From: Aquarana catesbeiana
Taxonomy: Eukaryota; Chordata; Amphibia; Anura; Ranidae
NCBI RefSeq assembly: GCF_042186555.1
Contig: NC_133331.1
Location: forward strand, 895,501 to 959,500
DNA: 64,000 nucleotides
Reading direction: 5' to 3'
Part shown: positions 44,325 through 56,728 of the stretch, piece by piece
Numbering within the stretch: the stretch's first letter is position 1
How the letters are laid out: each line of letters begins with the position of its first letter
The notes under the pieces: generated by a model
What the model was told of the DNA's origin: nothing
Databases searched by the model: none
Seen by the model: only the letters and a program-made list of their open reading frames with translations
Translations under genes and position numbers: made by a program

Positions 44325-44490
44325 GTAGCATGTCTTTGTAGTGTGGGAGGAAACCGGAGTACCCGGAGGAAACCCACGCAAGCACAGGGAGAACATGCAA
44401 ACTCCATGCAGATAGTGTCCTGGTCAGGATTTGAACCATGAACCCCAGTGCTGCAAGACTAACCCCTAAACCTCTGCTGCCCATATGCGG
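44325..44490 (-). mobile_element. tRNA-derived SINE (mermaid/DANA-like)
   Basis: On the minus strand it has an A-box-like AGGTTTAGGGG, a good B box GGTTCAAATCC, then TGGAGTTTGCATGTTCTCCC and GTGGGTTTCCTCCGGGTACT, the conserved body of a SINE group widespread in fish and amphibians. Family naming is from memory of the motif. Its 3' end abuts the tRNA-like gene in the same orientation. Confidence 0.65.
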
Positions 44491-45400
44491 CCTCTGTTCT
44501 CTAAGGCCCGCCCCCGCTGAGCGGGTTACATCAGTTATGTCCACTCAAAGCGCCTACACAGTACAGTAGTCCCCAAATTAGCAACACAATGGAGCTACTT
44601 ATTCAATTCACACTTAGGTCTCATTCACATGGAGGGTTTGAATCTGTACCCCATGGGAGAGCCGTGTTTACCGGAATGGGGATGCACAGGTGTTCAATGC
44701 ACATTGCTGTCAACTGGGGTGCATCGGCTGTACCCAATGTGACATCTGTGTGGGTGCCGGTGCACGGCCCCGAACGCACCTAGGGTGCGTCCATGCAACT
44801 GCACCCGCATGGATGTCCTTTTTGGGGTTAACACAGCCCCCACACGGTACAGATTCATACACCTTTTCCATGAAGGACCTCACTGTCGTGAAGAGTTTTC
44901 ATTTCTCCAGCAGAGAAAGCCGGAAAGACTCCTCTCACCTCTGAAGACAAAAAGAGTTCCAACCTCCCCTTATAGCCGGTCCAACACACGCCTCAAAAAC
45001 ATACCGGCCTTCAACCTCCCATCATAGCCAGTCCAAGGCACCAAGTGCCTGAGATGGTGGTAAACAGCTTGCTAGGCCCGGGGGGGAACCGAACCAAGTC
45101 CTCAAAAGCTGCCTCATATCCAAGAGTGACATCTGTGTGGGTGCGTCCGTGCAACTGCACCCGCATGGATGTCCTTTTTCGGGTAAATGCAGCCCCCTCA
45201 CAGGGTACAGATTCATACACCCCATGTGAGTGAGGCCTTGGACTTCTCCATGAAGGACCTCACTGGTGGGAAGAGTTCTCATTTCCCCAGCAGAGAAAGC
45301 TGGAAAGACTCCTCCCACCTGTGAAGACAAAAAGAGTTCCAACCTCCCCTCATAGCTGGTCCAACACGCCTCAAAAACATACCGGCCTCCAACCTTCCCT
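44491..45400. repeat. Diverged direct repeats of about 320-400 bp
   Basis: ACTGCACCCGCATGGATGTC occurs at about 44799 and 45155. CTCCATGAAGGACCTCACTG-type text occurs near 44866 and 45247, followed each time by AGCAGAGAAAGC and TCATAGC.GGTCCAA segments. No coding sense. Confidence 0.65.
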
Positions 45401-46620
45401 CATAGCCGGTGAGTGAGGGCAGCAAAGCCTGGGAAGAGGCATTGCAACCCTTGATGGTAGATGAGTGCGTGTATTTGGGTTCTGGGGAGAGGCAGTTGAT
45501 CCAGAGGAAGGCGAAAAACCCCAGCATAGCATAATCCAATGTGCTACAGCTGGGTAAAAATTCCTTCCTGATCCCCCGAGAGGCAATCAAATATTCCCTG
45601 GATCAAATTTACCTATAAATGTCAGTACCCAGTCAGGTAGGTGGGGTAAGCACCACCACCATGGGTATGAGGGAGGGTGGGCAATTGGAGCCACATCCTC
45701 AGTGGTAGGTGAGTGGGGGTGGCGGAGCCTAAGAGGCATTGCCACCCTTGGTGGTAGATGAGTGCATGTAGGTGGGGCCTTGGGGCAGTACCAGTATGCT
45801 GGGCTTTGGGGAGTGAGGGTAGATGAAACTTGGGGGAAGTTTCACTGGCCACACTCACTCATACCCAGGGTGGTAGCACCCTCTCTTGCTGGTAGGTGAG
45901 TGGGTGTAGCAGAGCCTGATAAGAGTCACTGCCACCTTTGCTGGTAGATGGGGGGTGAAGAGAAGCCTAAGAGGCATTGCCACCCTTGGTGGTAGATGAA
46001 TGCATGTAAGTGGGGCCTGGGGGAAGCACCAGTACGCTGGGCATGGGGGGAGTGAGGGCATATGAAACTTGGGGGGAAGTTCCACTGGCCACATTCACCC
46101 CATACTCAGTTTGATAGCACCACCTTTTGGTGGTGAGTGATGGCAGCAAAGCCTGGGAAGAGGCATTGCCACCCTTGGTGGTAGATGAGTGGGTGTAATG
46201 GAGCCTGAAAAGAAGAATTGCCATCCTTGGTGTTAGATAAGTGCATGAGGCCTGAGGAAGTACCAGTATGCTGGGTGTTGGGGAGTGAGGGCAGATGAAA
46301 CTTGGGGGGAAGTTCCACTGGCCACATTCACCCCATACTCAGTTTGATAGCACCACCTTTTGGTGGTGAGTGATGGCAGCAAAGCCTGGGAAGAGGCATT
46401 GCTACCCTTGGTGGTAGATGAGTGGGTGTAGTGGAGCCTGAAAAGAAGCATTGCCACCCTTGGTGTGAGGGAGGGTGGGCAGTTGGAGCTGCACCATCAG
46501 TGGTAGGTGCGTGGAGGTGGCGGAGCCTAAGAGGCATTCCCAAACTTGGTGGTAGAGATGCGTGTATTGGGTTCTGGGAAGAGGCAGTTGATCCAGAGGA
46601 AGGCGAAAATGTCTGTACTG
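45400..46620. repeat. Higher-period tandem repeats downstream of the kinase gene
   Basis: Blocks of about 240 bp, for example 46060-46230 and 46298-46465, share TTGGGGGGAAGTTCCACTGG, CACCACCTTTTGGTGGTGAG and AAGAGGCATTGC. Related, more diverged blocks run back to 45400. Proline/His-rich frames on the minus strand are by-products. Confidence 0.75.
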
Positions 46621-47352
46621 AAGCCGGGTCACAGCGTGTCTGTGTGTCTGGGGAACTTGCCGCCTCCGGAACACAGCGCTGTCTGTGTGGGGGGGATGTT
46701 CCCTCATCCCCGCTGTGGCAGGCTCCCGGATACCCCCTTCTGTCTGTTTTATAAGCTGGTGGAGATGCTTTAATGGCTCTCTGCTGGAAATGAGGCCATT
46801 GACTGCGGCTTCAGACTTTCGCTGATGTAGGAAAAGCCTTCAAAGTTCTTCTGCTCCCACTTCGCTATCCGCGTCTCTTCCTCATTGCAGATCAAACATT
46901 CCGCTATTTCCATTCTTCTATGTTCCGGTTCCTTGGGAAGCTGAAAAGGGAAAAAGACATTCATGAGTGATTCTGATTGATGCAGGAAATGGTAATAAAG
47001 CTTGGTGAACCCAACCCCCAATGGCAGCCAATTACCCCAAGAAGGCTCCTTCAACTCCCTCTAGTGGTCAGAAGAAGCCTAACACTGCATTATCACACCC
47101 AAGGACCAAAATGTCACCTATTCCTGTGAGGTCCTTAGATGTGGGGGCTGCATTCGCTCTCTTTGTTTCTTTCAGGCTAAGTGCAGGTGCAGAACAATAC
47201 CTGTTAATCCTGTCAGAAATCCAGAGCCTTTCCTGCCGACAGAGCACAATGATCGCTGCTGGTAGGTATAGCCGCTGGCAGTGATCGCATGCAAAATATC
47301 AGACAGGCTGGTTGTACCTGATCGATAGATCAACTTCAGTACCACCAGCCTG

Positions 47353-47413
47353 CCCATAGATGGATCGAATCTCGGCTGGTTCCTGCTGAACCAAACGAGA
47401 TTCGATCCATCTA
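47353..47413. repeat. Short hairpin in a kinase intron
   Basis: GATGGATCGAATCTCGGCTG pairs with AACGAGATTCGATCCATC around GGTTCCTGCTGAACC. Probably the core of a small MITE. Confidence 0.6.
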
Positions 47414-47728
47414 AGGCTGGCCTAAGTTCTTGTGCACTGAGCTGAGATCTCAAAAATCGTCATCAGCTTTCTCATCTATTGTCTGTAAACTACAAAGCAA
47501 CACCCCTCTATGCAATGGAGATAAGGAGAGGTGCAGATGTTTGTAGTTCTAATCAGGAAGGCAGGCTAGTGTGACAACGCTTCTTCTCCACAGAGGCAGC
47601 GAGTGTGTGTTGTCACCCCAGGACAGGAAGTGGGTTAGTGGCGGGATCACCATGTAAATGAAAGCAGGTGTAAGCTGTGTGCCTGACACATACACAATAA
47701 TAAACAGAATTCATTCAGACAAGTCCCC

Positions 47729-48200
47729 AGACCGTGTGATTGTCCCCAGACCATGTGATTGTCCCCAGACCATGTGATTGTCCCCAGACCATGCGATTGT
47801 CCCCGGACCATGTGATTGTCCCCAGACCATGTGATTGTCCCCAGACCATGTGATTGTCCCCAGACCATGTGATTGTCTCCAGACCAAGTGATTGTCCCCA
47901 GACCATGCGATTGTCCCCAGACCATGTGATTGTCCCCAGACCATGCGATTGTCCCCAGACCATGTGATTGTCCCCGGACCATGTGATTGTCCCCAGACCA
48001 TGTGATTGTCTCCAGACCGAGTGATTGTCCCCAGACCATGTGATTGTCCCCAGACCATGCGATTGTCCCCAGACCATGTGATTGTCCCCGGACCATGTGA
48101 TTGTCCCCAGACCATGTGATTGTCTCCAGACCATGTGATTGTCCCCAGACCATGTGATTGTCCCCAGACCATGCGATTGTCCCCAGACCATGCGATTGTG
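47729..48200 (+). repeat. 19-bp minisatellite in a kinase intron (about 25 units)
   Basis: Unit CCCCAGACCATGTGATTGT with TGCGAT, CCCGG and TCTCC variants. The pattern of variants repeats every several units (for example the CCAAGTGATT and CCGAGTGATT blocks near 47882 and 48015). Confidence 0.95.
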
Positions 48201-48599
48201 CAGCGACTGCAAAGTCACAGACAAATGTGCAGATTTTGCATATACGTTTTATATGTATGTGAAGTAAAGAACATCCTGGGGCTGACCCTCCCCTCAATGT
48301 ACATGGACTATTCCATTATTCATATACTTACCATATCTGGTGTAAGCAGTGATGGTGATTTTCCTTTCTCTACCTCCGTCCAGTTGATCGAGTTGAAGAA
48401 TGGGATCCATTTGATGTTACATATTAAGGTTGCACGTAGTTCCGCGTCAGACTGTAAGAGCTGTAAAGGAGAAAGAAATATGATAAGAAACCATGAGAGA
48501 GCAATAGCGATATTTGAACAATACAACCCCCATTTTATTATTGGATTCTGACAGTGACATATTTCAACTTCCGTAATCTTACTTTTAATCCCCCTACTA

Positions 48600-49790
48600 T
48601 GTCATGCTTGGATCGGGTCGTAGCATGGTACCTTATTGTGTAATATTGGATCGGGTCGTAGCGTGGTACCTTATTGTGTAATATTGGATCGGGTCGTAGG
48701 ATGGCACCTTATTGTGTAATATTGGATCGGGTCGTAGGATGGCACCTTATTGTGTAATATTGGATCGGGTCGTAGCGTGGTACCTTATTGTGTAATATTG
48801 GATCGGGTCGTAGTGTGGTACCTTATTGTGTAATATTGGATCGGGTCGTAGTATGGGACCTTATTGTGTAATATTGGATCGGGTCGTATCGTGGTACCTT
48901 ATTGTGTAATATTGGATCGGGTCGTAGGATGGGACCTTATTGTGTAATATTGGATCGGGTCGTAGCATGGTACCTTATTGTGTAATATTGGATCGGGTCG
49001 TAGTGTGGTACCTTATTGTGTAATATTGGATCGGGTCGTAGGATGGTACCTTATTGTGTAATATTGGATCGGGTCGTAGGATGGGACCTTATTGTGTAAT
49101 ATTGGATCGGGTCGTAGCGTGGTACCTTATTGTGTAATATTGGATCGGGTCGTAGTGTGGTACCTTATTGTGTAATATTGGATTGGGTCGTAGCATGGTA
49201 CCTTATTGTGTAATATTGGATCGGGTCGTACCATGGTACCTTATTGTGTAATATTGGATTGGGTCGTAGTGTGGTACCTTATTGTGTAATATTGGATCGG
49301 GTCGTAGTGTGGTACCTTATTGTGTAATATTGGATCGGGTCGTAGGATGGGACCTTATTGTGTAATATTGGATCGGGTCGTAGGATGGCACCTTATTGTG
49401 TAATATTGGATCGGGTCGTAGCGTGGTACCTTATTGTGTAATATTGGATTGGGTCGTAGGATGGCACCTTATTGTGTAATATTGGATCGGGTCGTAGCGT
49501 GGTACCTTATTGTGTAATATTGGATCGGGTCGTAGGATGGGACCTTATTGTGTAATATTGGATCGGGTCGTAGCATGGTACCTTATTGTGTAATATTGGA
49601 TCGGGTCGTAGGATGGGACCTTATTGTGTAATATTGGATCGGGTCGTAGGATGGGACCTTATTGTGTAATATTGGATCGGGTCGTAGGATGGGACCTTAT
49701 TGTGTATATTGGATCGGGTCGTAGGATGGGACCTTATTGTGTAATATTGGATCGGGTCGTAGGGTGGTACCTTATTGTGTAATATTGGAT
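48600..49790 (+). repeat. 38-bp minisatellite in a kinase intron (about 31 units)
   Basis: Unit AATATTGGATCGGGTCGTAG plus a variable NRTGG and ACCTTATTGTGT. Most changes are in the four bases after GTAG (CATG, CGTG, GATG, TGTG). Confidence 0.95.
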
Positions 49791-51222
49791 CGAGAGTTTT
49801 TAAAGAAAAACTGAGTATTTCACTAAAAATAAAACAGATATTTGGCAATGAATTGTTATGAAGATCTTTCGCTGCCATTCACTGCGCTGCACCTGCGGGT
49901 CCGTGTTTTAGCAGCTTATAGTTCTTATCCCTTTTATAGGTGCTAATATGCCCATTGTATGTGTTGTTTAATACACCGACCTCCCTTTTCCTCTTTCAGC
50001 TTCTGCTGGCATCGCTCTCCAGGCTGCTGGAAGGAGGAGAGCACTTGGTATCACTCTGCCTGGGACCAGGGTCACTGATAAGGCAGTACAGCCATCCCTC
50101 CTGTATTGGGCCCGGGCCCCATCACTTCAAAAGGGGGGCCCGGGCCCCATCACTTCAAAAGGGGGGCCCAGGCACCATCTGAGCTGGAGGGCCGGCTGTA
50201 CTGCCTTATCACTGACACTTGTGGATCTGGTGTAGCTGAGGAATCTCTGTCCTCAGTCCCTTTCTCTATCTCTGTCTGTTTAGACCCCTGATATTTCACC
50301 AAACCCCCCCACCCCCACCCCACCCCCAACAGGGCAATTTAAAAAAATGGTAAAAAATAGAATTCTAAAAACAATGTAAAATTCTAAAAAATTCATTTGA
50401 AAAACATCACAAACTTGTTCAAATGTTTTATATTGGAAAGGTCGGGGTATACAGTGGTGCTCAGAGAGCGGCAAGTGGAGTATATAGGACAATATAAATG
50501 TCAATATGTGTATCTAGATGGCTCATGGATGATGATACACAATGCCTAATATATTAAACACATTGAAGCCGTTGTATTGTCCACTTGGTCATTTTTACCT
50601 ACAGGTAAGCCTATGATAAGGCTTACACTAGAGTTCCCCTTTACACCAGAGAACACAGGTGTCCCCCCTTCAATCAGAGTTCTCCCTTACATCAGAGTCT
50701 GCAGTGAAAGGGAACTCTGTGAGTTCAGATGTAAAAGGGGAACTCTGTGGACTCTGATGTGAAGGGGGACTTTTGCTTTTAACTTCATATCATTAGAAAT
50801 GTTATTTAATAGCAAAATATATCTATAGATTATACTACAAAACAAAATTGCTGTGCACTGATAAAGTGTTCGGGTTTGACTTGAAGAAAAGGTGGAAACC
50901 CCCAATAGTCAACTGAATAGGTATTTATCAATAAGGGTATCATTTCTGCCACGGCTGAGAAGCATGGCATCGCAGCCATGGCACTTTAGCAAAAATATCA
51001 TTTGATATTTTCGGATTTGGGGGAGGGGCCTGTCAGGCTGTATGGGGCCCTATGACTTCGAACAGCAGCCCTGCCTGGGACAGGAGGCGGCACTACAGAG
51101 GAAGCATCAGCTTATGCGGCTCCTACTCCCTCTGCGGCTGCCTGTCTCCTGCACTGCCGGCCCACATTGGGATCATCGGGTTGGCTGACCCCCCGGCATG
51201 CGCTTCCCTGGTGTGAGGTCAC
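49791..51222. other. Kinase intron, mixed sequence with an inverted repeat
   Basis: No exon. TGATAAGGCAGTACAGCC (50078-50095) and GGCTGTACTGCCTTATCA (50193-50210) form an inverted repeat around two copies of GGGCCCCATCACTTCAAAAG, a small MITE-like element. Near 50630-50775 several AGAGTTC/GGGAACTCTG segments form imperfect hairpins. Confidence 0.55.
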
Positions 51223-51516
51223 GGGCCACATCAGAGGGCTCCGAGGGCCACATCAGAGGGCCCCGAGGGCCACATCAGAGGGCTCTGAGGGCCACATCAG
51301 AGGGCCCCGAGGGCCACATCAGAGGGCCCCGAGGGCCACATCAGAGGGCCCCGAGGGCCACATCAGAGGGCCCCGAGGGCCACATCAGAGGGCTCCGAGG
51401 GCCACATCAGAGGGCTCCGAGGGCCACATCAGAGGGCTCCGAGGGCCACATCAGAGGGCTCCGAGGGCCACATCAGAGGGCTCCGAGGGCCACATCAGAG
51501 GGCTCTGAGGGCCACG
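51223..51516 (+). repeat. 22-bp minisatellite in a kinase intron (about 13 units)
   Basis: Unit GGGCCACATCAGAGGGCTCC plus GA, with CTCC, CCCC and CTCT variants. Confidence 0.95.
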
Positions 51517-52004
51517 GGTTGAGCACCCCTGCACTAAGCAGTCAGCATGCTGAAAGTACTGCTATGACCCACGTGAATGTCCAATCGTGTTTCCTAAAAT
51601 CCTAACAAGTTGTATAAAACCTGGAAAGGGTTTTGTGTGTTAGGAGAAGGTAATACTCACCCTATATAGGAGTTCCTGGATGGGAGTCGATTTGTACCGT
51701 ATAAAAAAAGGGGTGAAGGTACGGATTGCTGTCAAAAGTTCTTCCACATTCCAAATGTAACGATGATATGGATGCATTCCCGTGGCCATCTCGTATACGA
51801 TCACTCCCAGGGAGAAATAGTCTGCCACGGTGTAGTACGATTCACCTGAAAGGACCTGTAGAAATATAAGAGAGAGAAAGAAGGATGAGCGAGTTTGTAG
51901 GCAGAGGACAGAGATGACTCCATGCTGATCTATGATGTAGGAAGCCTCCCAAGAGTCCTAAAATTGACATCAAACTAAGGCGGAGCTTGTGAATTTTGTA
52001 CAAA

Positions 52005-52301
52005 AACAATTGAGTACTGTCCATTTATTTATTACGGGTTCTTATATAGCGCCATCAATTTTACGCAGCGCTTTACACATATATATTGTACATTTACATC
52101 CAAGATACTTTTTTTTTATTTGTGCTAACATCCACATTTTCAGGACAAGCTTTTGGGGTGTGGCCCCTTCTTCAAAGGCCCATAAGTACTGTTTGGGGTG
52201 AAGAATGGGGCGAAGAAGGGGTCACCCCCCGAAAGCTTGCCCTAAAAATGTGAAGGTTGTTGGAAATAAAAAAAAGGTATCACAGACAGTACTCAATTGT
52301 T
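52005..52301. mobile_element. MITE with terminal and internal inverted repeats in a kinase intron
   Basis: AACAATTGAGTACTGTC (52005) and GACAGTACTCAATTGTT (ending 52301) are perfect inverted ends. Inner arms CACATTTTCAGGACAAGCTT and AAGCTTGCCCTAAAAATGTG flank a small loop. 297 bp, non-coding. Confidence 0.75.
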
Positions 52302-53216
<915 letters not shown>

Positions 53217-54879
53217 TTACATTATGCAGAATATGACATGAGCAAGGAGACTTCTGCAGCAGATGGAAGGAGACTATACGGGAGACAACACAACTGGGAA
53301 CTCTGGTGGAAAGTCTTCCTGATTCATCATAAAATACCAGAAGCCAAGTGTTAGTCAGCGAATCCAATACTTACCTATGGATGACCTGAGAAGCATGCAG
53401 GTACCGCAGTCCACAAATAATCTCTGCAGTGAGACCTTTGAAAGGAGAAAGAAAAATATGAATTAGCATTCAAAATCATCACAGACCAAGAAAATGTGAC
53501 TTCCCCCTATAGTACATAGGGGTGTGGATGGACAGGGCTCAGTGGGAGGGGCCTGGCTGTGTCCCTGCCTGTTCTCATTGGCCAGCCACCCCCGACTCCA
53601 TCATAGCCCTGTCATTGGACTTACCTTATGATGTTAGAGGGAAGTATTCTGAAAGTCATGAGCAGATTCCGAAGATCCCCTCCACCCAGGTATTCCATGG
53701 CAAAGAACAGATGAGTCTGTGTGAAAATAAGAGATAAAGGTTACATTAGAGACAAATAAGATTTCACTTTGTGGAGGAATATAGGAAGACACACACACCA
53801 GCAGTGCAATGTGGGATGTTCCTTTAAGAGTTTGAGAAAATCAAACAGAGAAAATACTTAGGCAGCCATGGCTGGACTATCCTGATCACAATACTAGTTT
53901 TGTCTGGATGTTAGGGAGATCCAGGGACTTCCAATACTTTGGTCACCAACATGGAAGTCCCACGTAGATCAGGAGGCCTGACTTCTCCTGTCCTCCTAGC
54001 TGGCAAAGTTTTGAGGCCAGAGGCAGCCAGGCTACTAGCAATTTCCAAAGTAGGTCAGCAATGGTAGCCTCTCAGTAAATGGTTTCTGTAAAGAAATCCT
54101 CTACTATGTACAGTTTACCTAACCGGCCTCCAGCCTTGTAGGAGGCGCTCTAGAGTTCTGCTCTTACCTATACTGCTTCCCCGACTACAGCCGGAGCCCT
54201 CAGAAAACCTGGTGTGGGACACAAGGTGAAACTCCCTTCCACCTCCTCCAATTCAGCACTCAATGCCTATAGGACTAATTGCCAGACCTGAAGACCATCA
54301 TTGGGGGAAGGGGGAATGCTTGACCTTGTATACCTTTCAAGTCCCAACAAGGTTGTGATTTGAATAACTATTTTAGGGGGTCTGATCAGTAGTGCAGTGC
54401 AGTACAGAAAAGAGATGAAACAATGGAAGATTTGAAAGATGAAAGAATTTTACCTTTGTCTGGAATGATCCAAATAGATGGGTGATATATGGATTGCTCT
54501 TGTGGTTTATCAGTATGTGACGCTCTTTGGTGGCCATGCTGGGACCTTGATCAAGTAGTCTTCACTTTTTAATGATCTTCACGGCCAGCTTCTGTCGAAT
54601 GGCGGCATGGGAGGCCAACACCACCTTCCCAAAGGCCCCCTCTCCAAGTATTCCATGGAAAGTGAATCTTTCCACCGAAAGTACGCATGATTGTTCCACC
54701 ATGGCACGTCTGGATGGGACTAGTGGAGATGCCCCATGGCCTCTGTATGCAGGAGTTACCGGTATATGCTGATTCTTCAAGGAGAGACCTACTTGAATTG
54801 ACTGATCCTTGGTGAGTGGAGACACCTGTGTTCGCCTGTTCTTGGTGAATGGGGTCACCTGTATTTCCTGGTCCATATA

Positions 54880-55331
54880 GGATTTGGACACATTCACCTG
54901 GACTCTCCTGTTCATCGTGGATCTTGTTATCTGCGTTCCCTGCTCCTTGGTGGACAATGACATATGTGTCTCCTGCCCCTTGGTAAATGGGGTCACCTGT
55001 ATTTCCTGGACCGAAGTGGATTTAGGCACATTCACCTGCGTTCTTTTGTTCTCCGTGGATCTTGTAATCTGCATTCCCTGCTCCTTGGTGGACAATGACA
55101 TATGTGTCTCCTGTTTCTTGGTGGACAATGACATATGTGTCTCCTGCTCCTTGGTGGACAATGACATATTTGTCCCCTGCTCCTTGGTGGACAATGACAT
55201 ATGTGTCGCCCGCTCCTTGGTTGAAAATGACATATGTGTTGCCCGCTCCTTGGTGGACAATGACATATGCGTCCCCTGCTCCTTGGTGGACAATGACATA
55301 TGCGTCCCGTGCTCCTTGGTTGTAATTGACA
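54880..55331 (-). repeat. 33-bp coding minisatellite in the kinase N-terminal region
   Basis: Unit of 33 bp (plus strand GACAATGACATATGTGTCTC and CTGCTCCTTGGTG) encodes the 11-residue motif MSLSTKEQGTH on the minus strand, about 8 clear units (55061-55331) plus degenerate ones. The LINE insertion falls inside one unit. Confidence 0.85.
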
Positions 55332-55721
55332 TTTTTTTTTTTTTTCTGTTTCATCAGTCTATCAATTAAGGGGTGTGGTTAATTGCTCACAGGTGCCTAT
55401 TTAACTTGATGTAGGACTCAGTCTGAGCGTGCTCAGTTTGAAGCGGTGGAGCTTGGTGTAAGTGGAGCTGGATTAAGTGGGAGTTAAAAACAAGAGTTTA
55501 AAACAGGAGGTTATAACAGGGGTCATAGTACCTGTGTAGTGTGAGTATCTGAGTGTTGTCTGAGTAGTGTGTGTGGATCGTTAGTACTTGTGTATTGTGT
55601 ACCTGTGTATTGTCTTGTCGTGTACCTGTGTATTGTCTTGAGTATTAGTGCCAGGAAGCTAGCTGTTAGGTAATTTGGACAGGGTAAAATCCCCAAATCC
55701 TCACTATATTTAATAGGTACG

Positions 55722-56702
55722 ATGCCCGGCGGGTGTGGAGAGGCGACTCTTTGTACATCTTGCCGCATGTATGCGTTCCTTGATCATCCGATCGAGGGTG
55801 AATACTGCTGTGCAAAATGTAAGCACATTGTTTCCCTGGAAGCCCAGGTTCTGAATCTGGGGAAGCAACTGTCAGCACTGAGAAGTCCCTCCATACTAAA
55901 GGTGAGCCAGGAATGTACACGGCAGGTGCCGGCAGGGGCCAGCACAGAGGCGGGTGGAGACAAAGAGGTGCAGGCACTAGCAAAGAGTAGATGGGTGACA
56001 GTCAGGAAGGGTAGAGGGGGAAGTGCCAGGGAGGCCGATCCAGGACTGGAGCATCCCAATAAGTATGCTCCATTGAGTGTCATTGGTGAAACCAGTCAGG
56101 GACCAGCACTGCTGGAGATGAGGGACTCTCCTAGCTGCCAGGGGAAGAACTCCTCCAGTGAGAGTGGGGGGGCAGCAAAGGGAAAGGAAAGACAGATTCT
56201 GGTGGTAGGGGACTCAATTCTTAGAAGGACAGAGAGGGCAATCTGTAACCAAGACCTGAAGCGCCGAACAGTATGTTGTCTACCGGGCGCTCGGGTTCGG
56301 CACATCACGGATCTTGTGGACAGATTACTGGGAGGGGCTGGGGAAGACCCGGCTGTCATGGTGCACGTTGGCACCAATGACAAAGTCAGAGGCAGATGGA
56401 GTGTCCTAAAGAACGATTTTAGGGACTTAGGAGCTAAATTGAGGAAAAGGACCTCCAAGGTAGTGTTCTCAGGAATACTACCAGTACATCGAGCCACACC
56501 AGAGAGGCAGAGGGAGATTAGGGAAGTAAACAAGTGGCTGAAGAGCTGGTGTAGTAAGGAGGGGTTTGGGTTCCTGGAGGACTGGGCCGACTTCTCAGTC
56601 GGTAACCGGTACTATAGAAGGGACGGACTGCACCTAAATGAGGAGGGTGCAGATCTGCTGGGAATGAAGATGGCCAAAAAGTTAGAGGGGTTTTTAAACT
56701 AG
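55722..56702 (+). CDS. CR1 LINE ORF1 protein, copy 3
   Basis: 326 codons, intact, with the CTSC...CCAKC finger and the SGNH esterase blocks GDSILRR, VHVGTNDK and DGLHLNEEGADLLG. It differs from copy 1 at only a few residues (for example SCQGKN for SCRGKN, GFGFLED for GFGVLED). Confidence 0.85.
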   Translation: MPGGCGEATLCTSCRMYAFLDHPIEGEYCCAKCKHIVSLEAQVLNLGKQLSALRSPSILKVSQECTRQVPAGASTEAGGDKEVQALAKSRWVTVRKGRGGSAREADPGLEHPNKYAPLSVIGETSQGPALLEMRDSPSCQGKNSSSESGGAAKGKERQILVVGDSILRRTERAICNQDLKRRTVCCLPGARVRHITDLVDRLLGGAGEDPAVMVHVGTNDKVRGRWSVLKNDFRDLGAKLRKRTSKVVFSGILPVHRATPERQREIREVNKWLKSWCSKEGFGFLEDWADFSVGNRYYRRDGLHLNEEGADLLGMKMAKKLEGFLN

Positions 56703-56728
56703 GCGATGGGGGGGAGGGTCCAAAGACA

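Noticed and set aside
47647..48297. Frames with GDNHMVWGQSHGLGT repeats
   Set aside because: Product of the 19-bp array in a kinase intron, open in all three minus frames.
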